Source: Pseudomonadota bacterium
GTDB lineage: Bacteria > Pseudomonadota > Gammaproteobacteria > Pseudomonadales > Azotimanducaceae
Length of the DNA: 6,657 nucleotides
Direction of reading: 5' to 3'
Assembly (NCBI GenBank): GCA_027622495.1
Contig: JAQBYL010000233.1
Coordinates: forward strand, 1 to 6,657
Below, piece after piece: positions 1-6,287 of the stretch (positions are counted from its first letter, which is position 1; every line of letters starts with the position of its first letter). The notes below the pieces were generated by a model that saw nothing but the letters and a program-made list of their open reading frames with translations, had not been told where the DNA came from and ran no database searches. The position numbers and the translations under genes are program-made.

Positions 1-65
1 GTGGACTTGAACCACCGACCCCAGCATTATGAATGCTGTGCTCTAACCAGCTGAGCTACGTAGCC
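1..65 (-). tRNA. Elongator tRNA-Met (CAT), 3' end cut by the window edge
   Basis: Read on the minus strand, the gene starts at 65 with the acceptor strand GGCTACG. A D-arm follows (GCTC paired with GAGC around a loop containing GGTTA), then an anticodon stem CAGCA/TGCTG enclosing the loop TTCATAA, then the variable region and a T-arm with stem GGTGG and loop TTCAAGT. The anticodon CAT lies at 31-29. The G1 acceptor start and overall sequence resemble elongator tRNA-Met of Gammaproteobacteria (the E. coli metT type) rather than initiator tRNA, which begins CGC and carries three G-C pairs in the anticodon stem. A tRNA-Ile2 with a modified CAT anticodon is the only real alternative and fits less well. 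About 12 bases (last T-stem base, 3' acceptor strand, CCA end) lie outside the window. It has its own strong promoter just upstream. Confidence 0.95.
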
Positions 66-104
66 ATTGCGACATTATCGACTCGACACCCCAAGGGGGG
101 CGGG

Positions 105-133
105 ATTATCCAAACAGCCCCGCCGCTTGTCAA
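105..133 (-). promoter_or_regulatory. Near-consensus sigma70 promoter for tRNA-Met with GC-rich discriminator
   Basis: On the minus strand a perfect -35 box TTGACA (133-128) is followed by exactly 17 nt and then a -10 box GATAAT (110-105), one mismatch from consensus. The next bases are almost all G/C (CCCGCCCCCC), so initiation is expected around 98-96, leaving a leader of about 30 nt to be removed by RNase P before the tRNA start at 65. A GC-rich discriminator after a strong core promoter is the known signature of stable-RNA promoters under negative stringent control by ppGpp/DksA. Stringent control is inferred here; the boxes are seen directly. The -35 box lies just after the stop codon of the upstream glucosaminidase gene. 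Confidence 0.8.
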
Positions 134-135
134 TC

Positions 136-843
136 TCACTCAAGCTTGTTGCTCCGGATCAGCCCACGTATGTCTTCCACATAGGCCTGCCCGCGGGTTG
201 AGTAGGCCTGCAAACCCGACGCCAGCTCGAATCCGGAGGGCTTTGCCTTGGTCGCTCTGAGTCTGGCCCGTTTCAGGCGCAGGTTCCGATACCGATCGTG
301 GGTGTTGATGTTGTAAAAATAGCTTCTGACCGAGGCTTGTGGCGAGGGAAACGAGGCAACCTCCCATTCGGCTCCGGGGCGGCGCTTTCGCGGTACGACG
401 CCACATCCGGGATTGAAGCAGCGTTCGCCATACAGATTGAAAACCTCGGTGGCAAAGCGCGAACTGCCCCAACCCGACTCTTTGGCAGCCTGGGCGAGTG
501 CCAGTGATACGGGGACGGTGTCGACCCTTAGCTGCAGCGTGTCGACATCGTCAGGTTCGACGCTGTAACGCGTTGCCAGATCATTCAACCATCTCTGATC
601 AAACCATCCGGGTCCATCGCGCAAAATCGACTGCAGCCGTTGGCGATCTTCCCCGATGACTGCGTTCTCTGCTTCGACGATCGGCCTGAGATAATCGAGA
701 AACGCGGCTTTCCGTTCGGAGCCAGCTTCGAGGCTGGCAAAATCTGGAAACGAGCTCGAAGTAGCAAACCACGCTCCAACCCCCGCGAACACGATCCCTG
801 CCAATATCAGCCCAACCACGTACCGGTTAGCGCTTGCTGTCAT
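136..843 (-). CDS. Bax-like glucosaminidase domain protein, membrane anchored
   Basis: This 235-residue protein has a short N-terminal tail and one hydrophobic segment at about residues 8-27, so it is probably anchored in the inner membrane with its enzyme domain in the periplasm. Residues from about 106 to the end resemble the glucosaminidase (GH73-type) domain of Bax proteins. The evidence is the block around residues 117-131 (AQAAKESGWGSSRFA), with E122 as the probable catalytic acid, followed by NLYGERCFNPGCG at 136-148. Members of this family are predicted to cleave the N-acetylglucosaminyl bond of peptidoglycan; Bax itself is poorly characterised. C142 and C147 could form a disulfide. 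The ATG at 843 overlaps the stop of the upstream membrane-protein gene as ATGA, and no well-placed Shine-Dalgarno is visible, which suggests translational coupling. The symbol bax is not assigned because orthology was not tested. Confidence 0.87.
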   Translation of the reverse strand: MTASANRYVVGLILAGIVFAGVGAWFATSSSFPDFASLEAGSERKAAFLDYLRPIVEAENAVIGEDRQRLQSILRDGPGWFDQRWLNDLATRYSVEPDDVDTLQLRVDTVPVSLALAQAAKESGWGSSRFATEVFNLYGERCFNPGCGVVPRKRRPGAEWEVASFPSPQASVRSYFYNINTHDRYRNLRLKRARLRATKAKPSGFELASGLQAYSTRGQAYVEDIRGLIRSNKLE

Positions 844-1538
844 CCCTGGGGGCGATCTGCGAATTCAATCCCGGCAAGCTGCCGGTAAATAATGGAAAAA
901 ACCATGATCATCCACGGTATGGACCAGATCAGGCCGATGATCGTGACAATGCTTGCCATCAGGACCACGGCTGCCAGAATCAGCAGCAGTAACACAGTGA
1001 GAAAGTGCTTGTTGATCAGCTTGAGAGAGGTGACCAGCGAGTCGATTATCCCCAACTGCTTCTCGACGTGCAGCGGAATGGCCAGCGACAGCGCCACCGA
1101 CAGGTACAGCCCGGGAAGAATCAAGAGAACCATTCCGACACCGATCGCCAGAGACTGCAACACACCGACCGCAGCAATGGTGAGAATGCTGCCATAGTGC
1201 GCGAGGAACTCGTTGGCGCTGACTGGCATTCCGACACTGTGCTTGAGGCCAATCATCAGCACGCCGGTCAGAAATGGATACAGAAGAATAGTTGCGATGA
1301 GTTGTGTTATCTGGCTACCGCCACCCTGCAGATAGTCCAGGCCAAAAACTGTGGCGAGCACCGAGACGATGATCATGGATGCCAGCACAAACACGATCCA
1401 GCCGCCGAACAACAGCAGCTTGACCCCGGAGGTCAGCTGCCATGCTTCCGATATCACTTCGCCGATCTCCAACCGACTCTCGCCAGCCAGGGTCTGATCT
1501 ATCCGGTTGCCCGAAACGGATTGGGGAAGATCGCTCAT
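840..1538 (-). CDS. Multi-pass integral membrane protein of unknown function
   Basis: I do not recognise a characterised family. The 232-residue product has a polar N-terminus of about 38 residues and then five or six hydrophobic segments, at about 39-66, 77-98, 114-138, 139-156, 177-203 and 204-219. The style recalls small membrane proteins of the DUF975/YciC-like kind: an amphipathic stretch with a Trp (SEAWQL, residues 30-35) before the first segment, a central LPGLYLSVALSLAIPL motif (141-156), then SLVTSLKLINKHF (167-179) before the next. The two amphipathic stretches before hydrophobic runs look alike and may reflect an internal duplication. The ATG at 1538 is preceded by AGGAG with an 8-nt spacer. 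It is the first gene of a two-gene unit with the Bax-like glucosaminidase (4-bp overlap), so a role in envelope or cell-wall maintenance is a guess from context only. Confidence 0.8.
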   Translation of the reverse strand: MSDLPQSVSGNRIDQTLAGESRLEIGEVISEAWQLTSGVKLLLFGGWIVFVLASMIIVSVLATVFGLDYLQGGGSQITQLIATILLYPFLTGVLMIGLKHSVGMPVSANEFLAHYGSILTIAAVGVLQSLAIGVGMVLLILPGLYLSVALSLAIPLHVEKQLGIIDSLVTSLKLINKHFLTVLLLLILAAVVLMASIVTIIGLIWSIPWMIMVFSIIYRQLAGIEFADRPQG

Positions 1539-1629
1539 TCACGCCGCTCCTGTAGTTATGGCTGCATCCTGTCTCACTGCGCTGATTGCTGCAACTCAGA
1601 CATGCTGCATATCTGCTAGTATTTCGGTC
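1539..1629. promoter_or_regulatory. Divergent intergenic region between the membrane-protein and deacetylase genes
   Basis: This 91-bp gap must hold the start signals for both divergent genes. On the plus strand an extended -10 element, TGC followed by TAGTAT (1617-1622), lies seven bases before the deacetylase ATG at 1630; no convincing -35 box is seen at 16-18 nt spacing. On the minus strand TTGCAG, 17 nt, CAGGAT is a weak candidate for the membrane-protein gene. Neither is strong. No clear operator palindrome was found. Confidence 0.35.
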
Positions 1630-2640
1630 ATGTCGAAACTAGCACTCGCTGCTTTACTGATGCTAACCGGCGGGTTCCTCCGGGCGCAGCAACACGCGGT
1701 CATACTGATCTATCACCACGTCGACGCCACCACACCCGCCTCAACCAGTGTTACACCTGAGCGATTCGATCGACATCTGGAAATACTTGAATCTGGTGGC
1801 TTCAACGTCATCGGTCTGGAGCAGATCTTCAGCGCAATCCGCAACGGTAAGGATCTACCGGAAAAAGCCATCGCTATCACCTTTGATGATGCCTATGAAT
1901 CAGTTTACCGAACCGCGTGGCCAAAGCTTGAGCAACGCAAGTGGCCATTCAGCGTGTTTGTTTCGACGGAGTCCATCGATCTCGGCCATAAACCCTACAT
2001 GAATTGGGCAGAGCTCAAGAGCATGGCACGCTCGGGTGTCGAGATTGGCAATCATGGTCATAAACATGACTACGCACTTCAAGCACAACCTGGCGAAAGC
2101 GATCATCAGCGTCTGCAGCGGTTTCGCGCCAACATAGAAAAAGCTCAAGCGCTGATCATAGAACACATCGGTGTTACACCCACGGTGTATGCCTATCCCT
2201 ACGGTGAGTACGACGCAGCATCTGAAGCAGTTGTTGCGTCGCTTGAGTTCAATGCAGTTGGTCAGCAGTCGGGAGTTTACTACGCCGGTGACAGATCAAC
2301 ATCCGCACCGCGGTTTCCCATCGCAACCGGTTATGACAGTGATGATGCATTCAGGCTCCGGATAAACGCTCTACCGCTGCCATTGAGTCTCATCGACCCG
2401 GTCCGTGTGGTCACGGTGGGTTCGCAGCCGGATCTGCGTTTCAGGCTCACCGCCAACACCGGTCCGCTGAGTTGTTTTGTAAACGGGCAAGCTGCCACGG
2501 TTGAACGGTCAGACGATGGGGTTGTCAGCGTCCCGACGCCGATGGCGTTAAAGCCCGGGCGAAGTAAAACCACCTGCACAGCGCAGCACAGCCCGGGTGT
2601 ATCCCGCTGGTACAGCCATCTGTGGGTGGTTCAGGACTAG
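1630..2640 (+). CDS. Exported polysaccharide deacetylase (NodB/CE4 family)
   Basis: The 336-residue product starts with a short signal peptide (MSK, then a hydrophobic run to about residue 17, then RAQQ). A NodB-type deacetylase domain follows at about residues 22-245. Metal and catalytic motifs are present: TFDD at 84-87 (D86 probable base, D87 metal ligand), an HxxxH pair at H142 and H146, and YPYG at 189-192. The opening AVILIYHHVD (23-32) is typical of the PgaB/IcaB-like branch, which removes acetyl groups from N-acetylglucosamine polymers; the true substrate is unknown. Residues 252-336 form a separate, probably beta-rich tail with C282 and C316 and the ending SRWYSHLW. The ATG at 1630 was chosen over an in-frame ATG at 1507 because it begins the signal peptide and the longer form would run into the divergent neighbour. 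No Shine-Dalgarno is seen. The gene converges on the transglycosylase gene. Confidence 0.88.
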   Translation: MSKLALAALLMLTGGFLRAQQHAVILIYHHVDATTPASTSVTPERFDRHLEILESGGFNVIGLEQIFSAIRNGKDLPEKAIAITFDDAYESVYRTAWPKLEQRKWPFSVFVSTESIDLGHKPYMNWAELKSMARSGVEIGNHGHKHDYALQAQPGESDHQRLQRFRANIEKAQALIIEHIGVTPTVYAYPYGEYDAASEAVVASLEFNAVGQQSGVYYAGDRSTSAPRFPIATGYDSDDAFRLRINALPLPLSLIDPVRVVTVGSQPDLRFRLTANTGPLSCFVNGQAATVERSDDGVVSVPTPMALKPGRSKTTCTAQHSPGVSRWYSHLWVVQD

Positions 2641-2655
2641 TGGATCAAAAACGTA

Positions 2656-3879
2656 TCAACTGTCTGCTGATATTTCCAGGGCTGCCAGCGTAGCTGCATC
2701 CGGGTAGCCATCGGCAATCAGCCCACTGCGCTTCTGGAACTGGCCGATCGCCCGCCGCGTGTTCGGCCCCATCAGGCCATCAGGCTTGCCCGCATCAAAA
2801 CCCATCTCATCCAATCGTGTTTGAACTGCCTGCAATGTTCCACGTGTTAGTGGTTCAGCCTGCAGCGGAGGTCTCACCAGACCCGGTGAACCAGCAATCT
2901 GATCGGCAAAGAGGCCAACAGACAGAGCATAGAACTCTGCCCGGTTCCAACCCATGATCACGTCAAAGTTATCGTAGATCAGAAATACCGGGCCGTTTCG
3001 GCCACCCGGTAGAAGCAGACGTCCTGCGATGGAAGCCTGCATCAGCGGCTCGCCATTGGCATTCATAACACCCAGCCCGGCCCACTCAGACACGCTGCGC
3101 GATTCATCTGAACTGCCGTTCAGGTATTCAAAATCTGCTGGCAGCAGAACCTCCCTGCCCCAGCGATAGCCTTTCTGCCAACCCAGATGGCTGAGAAATT
3201 CACCGGCGGAAAACATGGCGTCTGCCACACTTCGCCACAGGTTTCGGGCGCCATCACCGTCACCATCGACCGCATGTTCAAGATAGGCGCTGGGCATGAA
3301 CTGCATCTGCCCCACTGCACCGGCCCAGGATCCGACCAGTTCGTCGGTGTTCACATCGCCATTGTCCACCAGGGTGAGAACCGCTATCAGTTCACCCCCA
3401 AAGTAGTCGGTTCGCCGGCCGTCACACGCGAGGGTCACCAGCGCATCCATCACCGGGACTTTTCCCAGATAGCCGCCAAAGCGGGTTTCTAGGCCCCAGA
3501 ACGCAACGATGTAGTGACCAGGAACTCCTGTGGCTGCCGTAACCACATCCAGCAGCTGGCGTTTCTGTCGGAGCAGATCGCGCCCGTTGGCGATCATTGA
3601 GGAAGTCACACGGCGTGAATAGTAGTCGGCGAAGGTAATGGTAAATTCAGGCTGGCTGCGATCCAGATTGATGACACGCTCTAACCGCTGGACGTCCGCA
3701 AATGCGAGGGTCACAGTCGGTTCGGATATGCCGCTGGCAAGCGCGCGATCTTTGAGACCGCGCGTACATTGTTCAAATTCGACTTCTGCTGCCTGTGCAA
3801 ACACACAGCAGTAAAACAGGCCAACAGCAACAAGCCATCTGGGGAAGGTCCTAAACGTTGAACCTGAAGTGCACGACAT
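2656..3879 (-). CDS. MltB-family lytic murein transglycosylase with peptidoglycan-binding domain
   Basis: This periplasmic enzyme cleaves the MurNAc-GlcNAc bond of peptidoglycan to leave 1,6-anhydro-MurNAc ends. The 407-residue product has a signal peptide ending near AQAA (28-31); the cysteines in it do not make a good lipobox, so it looks soluble rather than a lipoprotein. The MltB/Slt35-like catalytic domain spans about 35-330: FWGLETRFGG holds the probable catalytic E131, and GAVGQMQFMPSAYLEH (about 187-202) is the family signature. It is followed by D205, D207 and D209 before NLW, matching the EF-hand-like calcium loop of Slt35. A C-terminal PG_binding_1 domain covers about 345-400. This layout resembles the SltB-type enzymes of Pseudomonas. 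The start at 3879 is preferred because AAGGA lies 5 nt upstream; an ATG at 3885 gives two more residues. It overlaps the end of ychF. Confidence 0.92.
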   Translation of the reverse strand: MSCTSGSTFRTFPRWLVAVGLFYCCVFAQAAEVEFEQCTRGLKDRALASGISEPTVTLAFADVQRLERVINLDRSQPEFTITFADYYSRRVTSSMIANGRDLLRQKRQLLDVVTAATGVPGHYIVAFWGLETRFGGYLGKVPVMDALVTLACDGRRTDYFGGELIAVLTLVDNGDVNTDELVGSWAGAVGQMQFMPSAYLEHAVDGDGDGARNLWRSVADAMFSAGEFLSHLGWQKGYRWGREVLLPADFEYLNGSSDESRSVSEWAGLGVMNANGEPLMQASIAGRLLLPGGRNGPVFLIYDNFDVIMGWNRAEFYALSVGLFADQIAGSPGLVRPPLQAEPLTRGTLQAVQTRLDEMGFDAGKPDGLMGPNTRRAIGQFQKRSGLIADGYPDAATLAALEISADS

Positions 3880-4942
3880 CACCATCCTTTACCAGGTATT
3901 CCTTACCTTCCAGCCGCCACTTGCCGGCATCCTTTGCACCCTGTTCACCGCCGCAATCGATAAAGTCCTGATAGCCGATCACTTCCGCGCGTATAAACCC
4001 TTTTTCGAAATCACTGTGGATTACCGCTGCAGCCTGCGGAGCCCTGGCATTCACAGGGATGGTCCACGCCCGAACCTCTTTCGGACCTGCCGTGAAATAG
4101 TGATGCAGACCAAGCAGTTTGTAACCAGCCCTGATTACTCTGTTAAGACCAGGCTCTTCGATACCAAGATCTTCCAGAAATTCAGCCCGTTCTTCGTCTT
4201 CGAGCTCTGCGATCTCAGCTTCGATCTTGTTACAGATCACTACCAGTTCGGCACCGTCGGCTTCCGATCGTTCCCGCACCTGGTCGAGGTACGGATTGTT
4301 GTGAAAACCTTCTTCATCAACGTTGGCAATATACAGCACCGGTTTGACGGTCAACAAATGCAAGTCGCGCAAGTCATGCAGATCAGTCTGCGACAAATCC
4401 ATCACTCTGGCCGGAATACCCTTGTTCAGATTTTCGCGAACCGATGACAGAAGCGCGAGCATACGTATGGCTTGTTTGTCGCCCGAGTTGGCCACACGGC
4501 GGTTGCGTTCATACACCTTGTCGAGGGTTTCGAGGTCGGCCAGGGCAAGTTCCGTGTCAATCACTTCGATGTCATCGATGGGCGACACCTTGCCATTCAC
4601 GTGCACCACATTGGGGTCGTCAAAGCAGCGGATCACGTGAGCAATGGCGTGGGTTTCACGAATGTGAGCAAGAAACTTATTGCCGAGGCCCTCGCCCTTG
4701 GATGCGCCTTCGACCAGACCGGCTATGTCGACGAATTCCATGGTGGTCGGTATGATTTTCTGCGGTTTAACCAGCCCGGCGATCCGATCCAGTCTGGGAT
4801 CGGTGACCGGCACCACACCGGTGTTGGGATCAATGGTACAGAACGGAAAGTTCTCTGCGTCGATACCCGCTTTTGTCAGTGCGTTGAAGAGTGTCGACTT
4901 GCCTACGTTGGGCATACCGACGATGCCGCATTTGAATCCCAC
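3851..4942 (-). CDS. ychF: Ribosome-binding ATPase YchF (OLA1/Obg family)
   Basis: This cytoplasmic 363-residue P-loop NTPase has the usual bacterial YchF length. YchF binds ribosomes and prefers ATP to GTP, and has been linked to stress responses. G1 is GMPNVGKST (9-17), and G3 is DIAGLVEGAS starting at D72. The NVDE at 207-210 replaces the canonical NKxD of GTPases, which explains the ATP preference in this family. C35 in the NFPFC motif matches the conserved cysteine reported as redox-active in E. coli. The C-terminal TGS domain ends with the characteristic KDGDVVHFRFNV. The start is GTG at 4942: the resulting N-terminus MGFKCGIVGMPNVGKST aligns with known YchF proteins, and GAGGA lies 7 nt upstream. 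It follows the pth stop with no intervening base, an arrangement common for this conserved pair. Confidence 0.98.
   Translation of the reverse strand: MGFKCGIVGMPNVGKSTLFNALTKAGIDAENFPFCTIDPNTGVVPVTDPRLDRIAGLVKPQKIIPTTMEFVDIAGLVEGASKGEGLGNKFLAHIRETHAIAHVIRCFDDPNVVHVNGKVSPIDDIEVIDTELALADLETLDKVYERNRRVANSGDKQAIRMLALLSSVRENLNKGIPARVMDLSQTDLHDLRDLHLLTVKPVLYIANVDEEGFHNNPYLDQVRERSEADGAELVVICNKIEAEIAELEDEERAEFLEDLGIEEPGLNRVIRAGYKLLGLHHYFTAGPKEVRAWTIPVNARAPQAAAVIHSDFEKGFIRAEVIGYQDFIDCGGEQGAKDAGKWRLEGKEYLVKDGDVVHFRFNV
3885..3889 (-). promoter_or_regulatory. Ribosome binding site deciding the transglycosylase start
   Basis: On the minus strand AAGGA sits 5 nt before the ATG at 3879, whereas it overlaps the alternative ATG at 3885. 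It lies inside the last codons of ychF, so ribosomes finishing YchF pass through it, consistent with coupled translation. Confidence 0.55.
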
Positions 4943-5545
4943 TTAGGTTTCCTCGCTGATGGGGGGAGGACTGTGCAGCGCCGTCATCGCCTTCTGCATT
5001 CGACCGTGCAGCAGGTGGTCCAGCACCACTTCATCAAGGTCAAAGGTGGCCTCGATCATTTCGCGCTCTTTCGCCGGGATTCGAACACCGGTCAGGTAGG
5101 CCATCACCAGCTCTTTGTCGCCCGGATGCCCCACACCAATTCTCAAACGGTGGAAGCCACGATCGTTTGCCAGACCATCGATCACACTGGCAACCCCATT
5201 GTGCCCATTCGCTCCGCCACCGGTTTTGAGCCTGATCTGCCCGGGTTCAAACGCCAGCTCGTCGTAGGCGATCAGTATCGACTCAACCGGCAGTTTGTAA
5301 AATTGCGCCACAGCACTCACCGACTGGCCACTTAAATTCATATAGGTGTCCGGCAACAGCAGACGCACATCGATACCACAGATTTCGCCGCGCCCGATGC
5401 GACCTTTGAAGGCCCGGTCTGCGCTGAGACTGATTTTGTACCGGTGGGCAAGCCCTCTGACCAGTTCCGCGCCAACGTTGTGCCGGGTAGCAGCGTATTG
5501 TGGACCCGGGTTCCCCAGGCCCACAATCAATCTGATCTCAGCCAA
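4943..5545 (-). CDS. pth: Peptidyl-tRNA hydrolase
   Basis: This enzyme cleaves the ester bond of peptidyl-tRNAs released by stalled or aborting ribosomes, recycling tRNA in the cytoplasm. At 200 residues it is typical in length for bacterial Pth. Active-site residues are in place: N12 in GLGNPG, the catalytic H22 in TRHN, N70 in YMNLSG, D95 in YDELAF, and N116 in GHNG. They sit two positions beyond the E. coli numbers (N10, H20, N68, D93, N114). The glycine-rich loop reads GGGANGHNG instead of the common GGGHGGHNG, a local variation outside the catalytic set. The best start is TTG at 5545, giving an N-terminus of normal length before LIVGLGNPG; no in-frame ATG or GTG lies nearby upstream, although CTG at 5551 is possible. 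Only a weak GAAGA precedes it, and the rplY stop is 2 nt upstream, so translation probably depends on coupling to rplY. Confidence 0.97.
   Translation of the reverse strand: MAEIRLIVGLGNPGPQYAATRHNVGAELVRGLAHRYKISLSADRAFKGRIGRGEICGIDVRLLLPDTYMNLSGQSVSAVAQFYKLPVESILIAYDELAFEPGQIRLKTGGGANGHNGVASVIDGLANDRGFHRLRIGVGHPGDKELVMAYLTGVRIPAKEREMIEATFDLDEVVLDHLLHGRMQKAMTALHSPPPISEET
4950..4954 (-). promoter_or_regulatory. Strong Shine-Dalgarno for the GTG start of ychF
   Basis: GAGGA on the minus strand is separated by 7 nt from the GTG at 4942. It lies inside the last codons of pth and supports the GTG start that directly follows the pth TAA. Confidence 0.65.
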
Positions 5546-5547
5546 GA

Positions 5548-6231
5548 TCAGTCTTCGTCGGAAGCTTCCTCGGATTCGCCCTTCCCGGACCCCTCGTCTG
5601 CTTCATCGGTGGTTTCGTCTGCGTCCTCTTTTTGTGCTTCACCTTCCAGACGTGGCGGATTACAGACGACAACCGTCTGATCGTGATCCTCGCCGTGGGT
5701 CAGCTCCAGAATCTCGACACCCTGAGGAAGTCTGAGATCGCTCAAGTGAATGGACTCGTTGAGGTCCAGATTCTGAAGATCGATTTCGATGAACTCGGGC
5801 AGATCACCAGGCAAACAGCTGACTTCCACTTCGTTCAAGGTGCGTGCGATGATCCCGCCGCCCAGACGAACGCCCTTGCAACTGTCTTCGTTCAGGAAGT
5901 GTATGGGAATGTATACATGGATGGGCCTGTCGGCTCTGATCCGCAGAAAGTCGATATGTATGACCCGCTCGTTGGCAGGATTGCGCTGGATGTCGCGCAC
6001 GACTGCCTGCTGGGGCTTGCCATCAACGACGACGTTCAGAACCTGGGAAAAAAACGCTTCCTGTTCCAGTGATTTAGCTAGCGCAAAGCTGTTCATGACC
6101 AGGTTTTCGGGGGCGCGTTCACCACCATAAATAATGCCTGGAACTTTAGTGCCATCACGTCTCAGGCGGCGGCTCGCACCCCTCCCTATAGCCGTGCGGA
6201 CCTCGGCGTTTACTTGAATTTTGTCAGACAC
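5548..6231 (-). CDS. rplY: 50S ribosomal protein L25, CTC form
   Basis: This protein binds 5S rRNA in the large subunit. The 227-residue product is the long form (L25/general stress protein Ctc, similar to TL5) rather than the roughly 95-residue E. coli form. Residues 1 to about 95 make the 5S-rRNA-binding L25 domain (GRGASRRLRRDGTKVPGIIYG at the N-terminus, IHIDF near 91-95). Residues about 100-190 form the beta-rich CTC domain. Residues 196-227 are a low-complexity acidic tail with 16 Asp/Glu in 32 positions. The start is GTG at 6231, giving MSDKIQVNAEVR, with AGGAG 7 nt upstream; no ATG exists near it. It sits between prs and pth, the usual order in many Gammaproteobacteria, and its stop is 2 nt from the pth start. 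Confidence 0.97.
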   Translation of the reverse strand: MSDKIQVNAEVRTAIGRGASRRLRRDGTKVPGIIYGGERAPENLVMNSFALAKSLEQEAFFSQVLNVVVDGKPQQAVVRDIQRNPANERVIHIDFLRIRADRPIHVYIPIHFLNEDSCKGVRLGGGIIARTLNEVEVSCLPGDLPEFIEIDLQNLDLNESIHLSDLRLPQGVEILELTHGEDHDQTVVVCNPPRLEGEAQKEDADETTDEADEGSGKGESEEASDED

Positions 6232-6238
6232 AGTGTGT

Positions 6239-6243
6239 CTCCT
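6239..6243 (-). promoter_or_regulatory. Shine-Dalgarno for the GTG start of rplY
   Basis: AGGAG on the minus strand is 7 nt before GTG at 6231. It is the strongest ribosome binding site in this gene run and fixes the unusual start codon. Confidence 0.7.
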
Positions 6244-6259
6244 GTTGTAGTTGAACTAT

Positions 6260-6287
6260 CCGGTCTCATCGCGACCAAGTAGACCGG
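6260..6287 (-). repeat. Inverted repeat in the prs-rplY intergenic region
   Basis: CCGGTCT (6287-6281 on the minus strand) and AGACCGG (6266-6260) form a perfect 7-bp stem with a 14-nt loop. A second GGTC in the loop could pair with the same downstream arm (TTGGTC with GACCGG, two G-U pairs), so two alternative hairpins are possible. No T-run follows, so it is not a standard intrinsic terminator. It starts about 15 nt after the prs stop and ends about 16 nt before the rplY Shine-Dalgarno. It could be an RNA processing or attenuation element, an operator, or chance. Confidence 0.45.

Noticed and set aside
74..79. Second GATAAT just before the tRNA as an alternative -10 box
   Set aside because: It would place initiation about at the tRNA 5' end, and the bases at the matching -35 position are GC-rich with no resemblance to TTGACA. 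The upstream box pair is much better.
89..121. GC-rich hairpins (CCCCAAGGGG, and GGCGGG with CCCGCC) as a terminator for the glucosaminidase gene
   Set aside because: No T-run follows on the minus strand, and the bases are already explained by the promoter and discriminator of the tRNA gene.
1005..1619. Open frame of 204 codons on the plus strand opposite the membrane-protein gene
   Set aside because: The translation is rich in Gln, His and Arg, as expected for the complement of hydrophobic codons. The opposite frame gives a coherent multi-pass membrane protein.
1507..1629. N-terminal extension of the deacetylase from the ATG at 1507
   Set aside because: It would overlap the start of the divergent membrane-protein gene and place about 41 residues before a good signal peptide.
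2641..2655. Shared bidirectional terminator between the converging deacetylase and transglycosylase genes
   Set aside because: Only 15 bp separate the stop codons, and no stem with a flanking T-run is visible on either strand.
4472..5335. Long open frame of 287 codons on the plus strand
   Set aside because: It lies antisense across ychF and pth, which are unmistakable. It has low-complexity His/Gln/Arg composition, no recognisable domain and no ribosome binding site.
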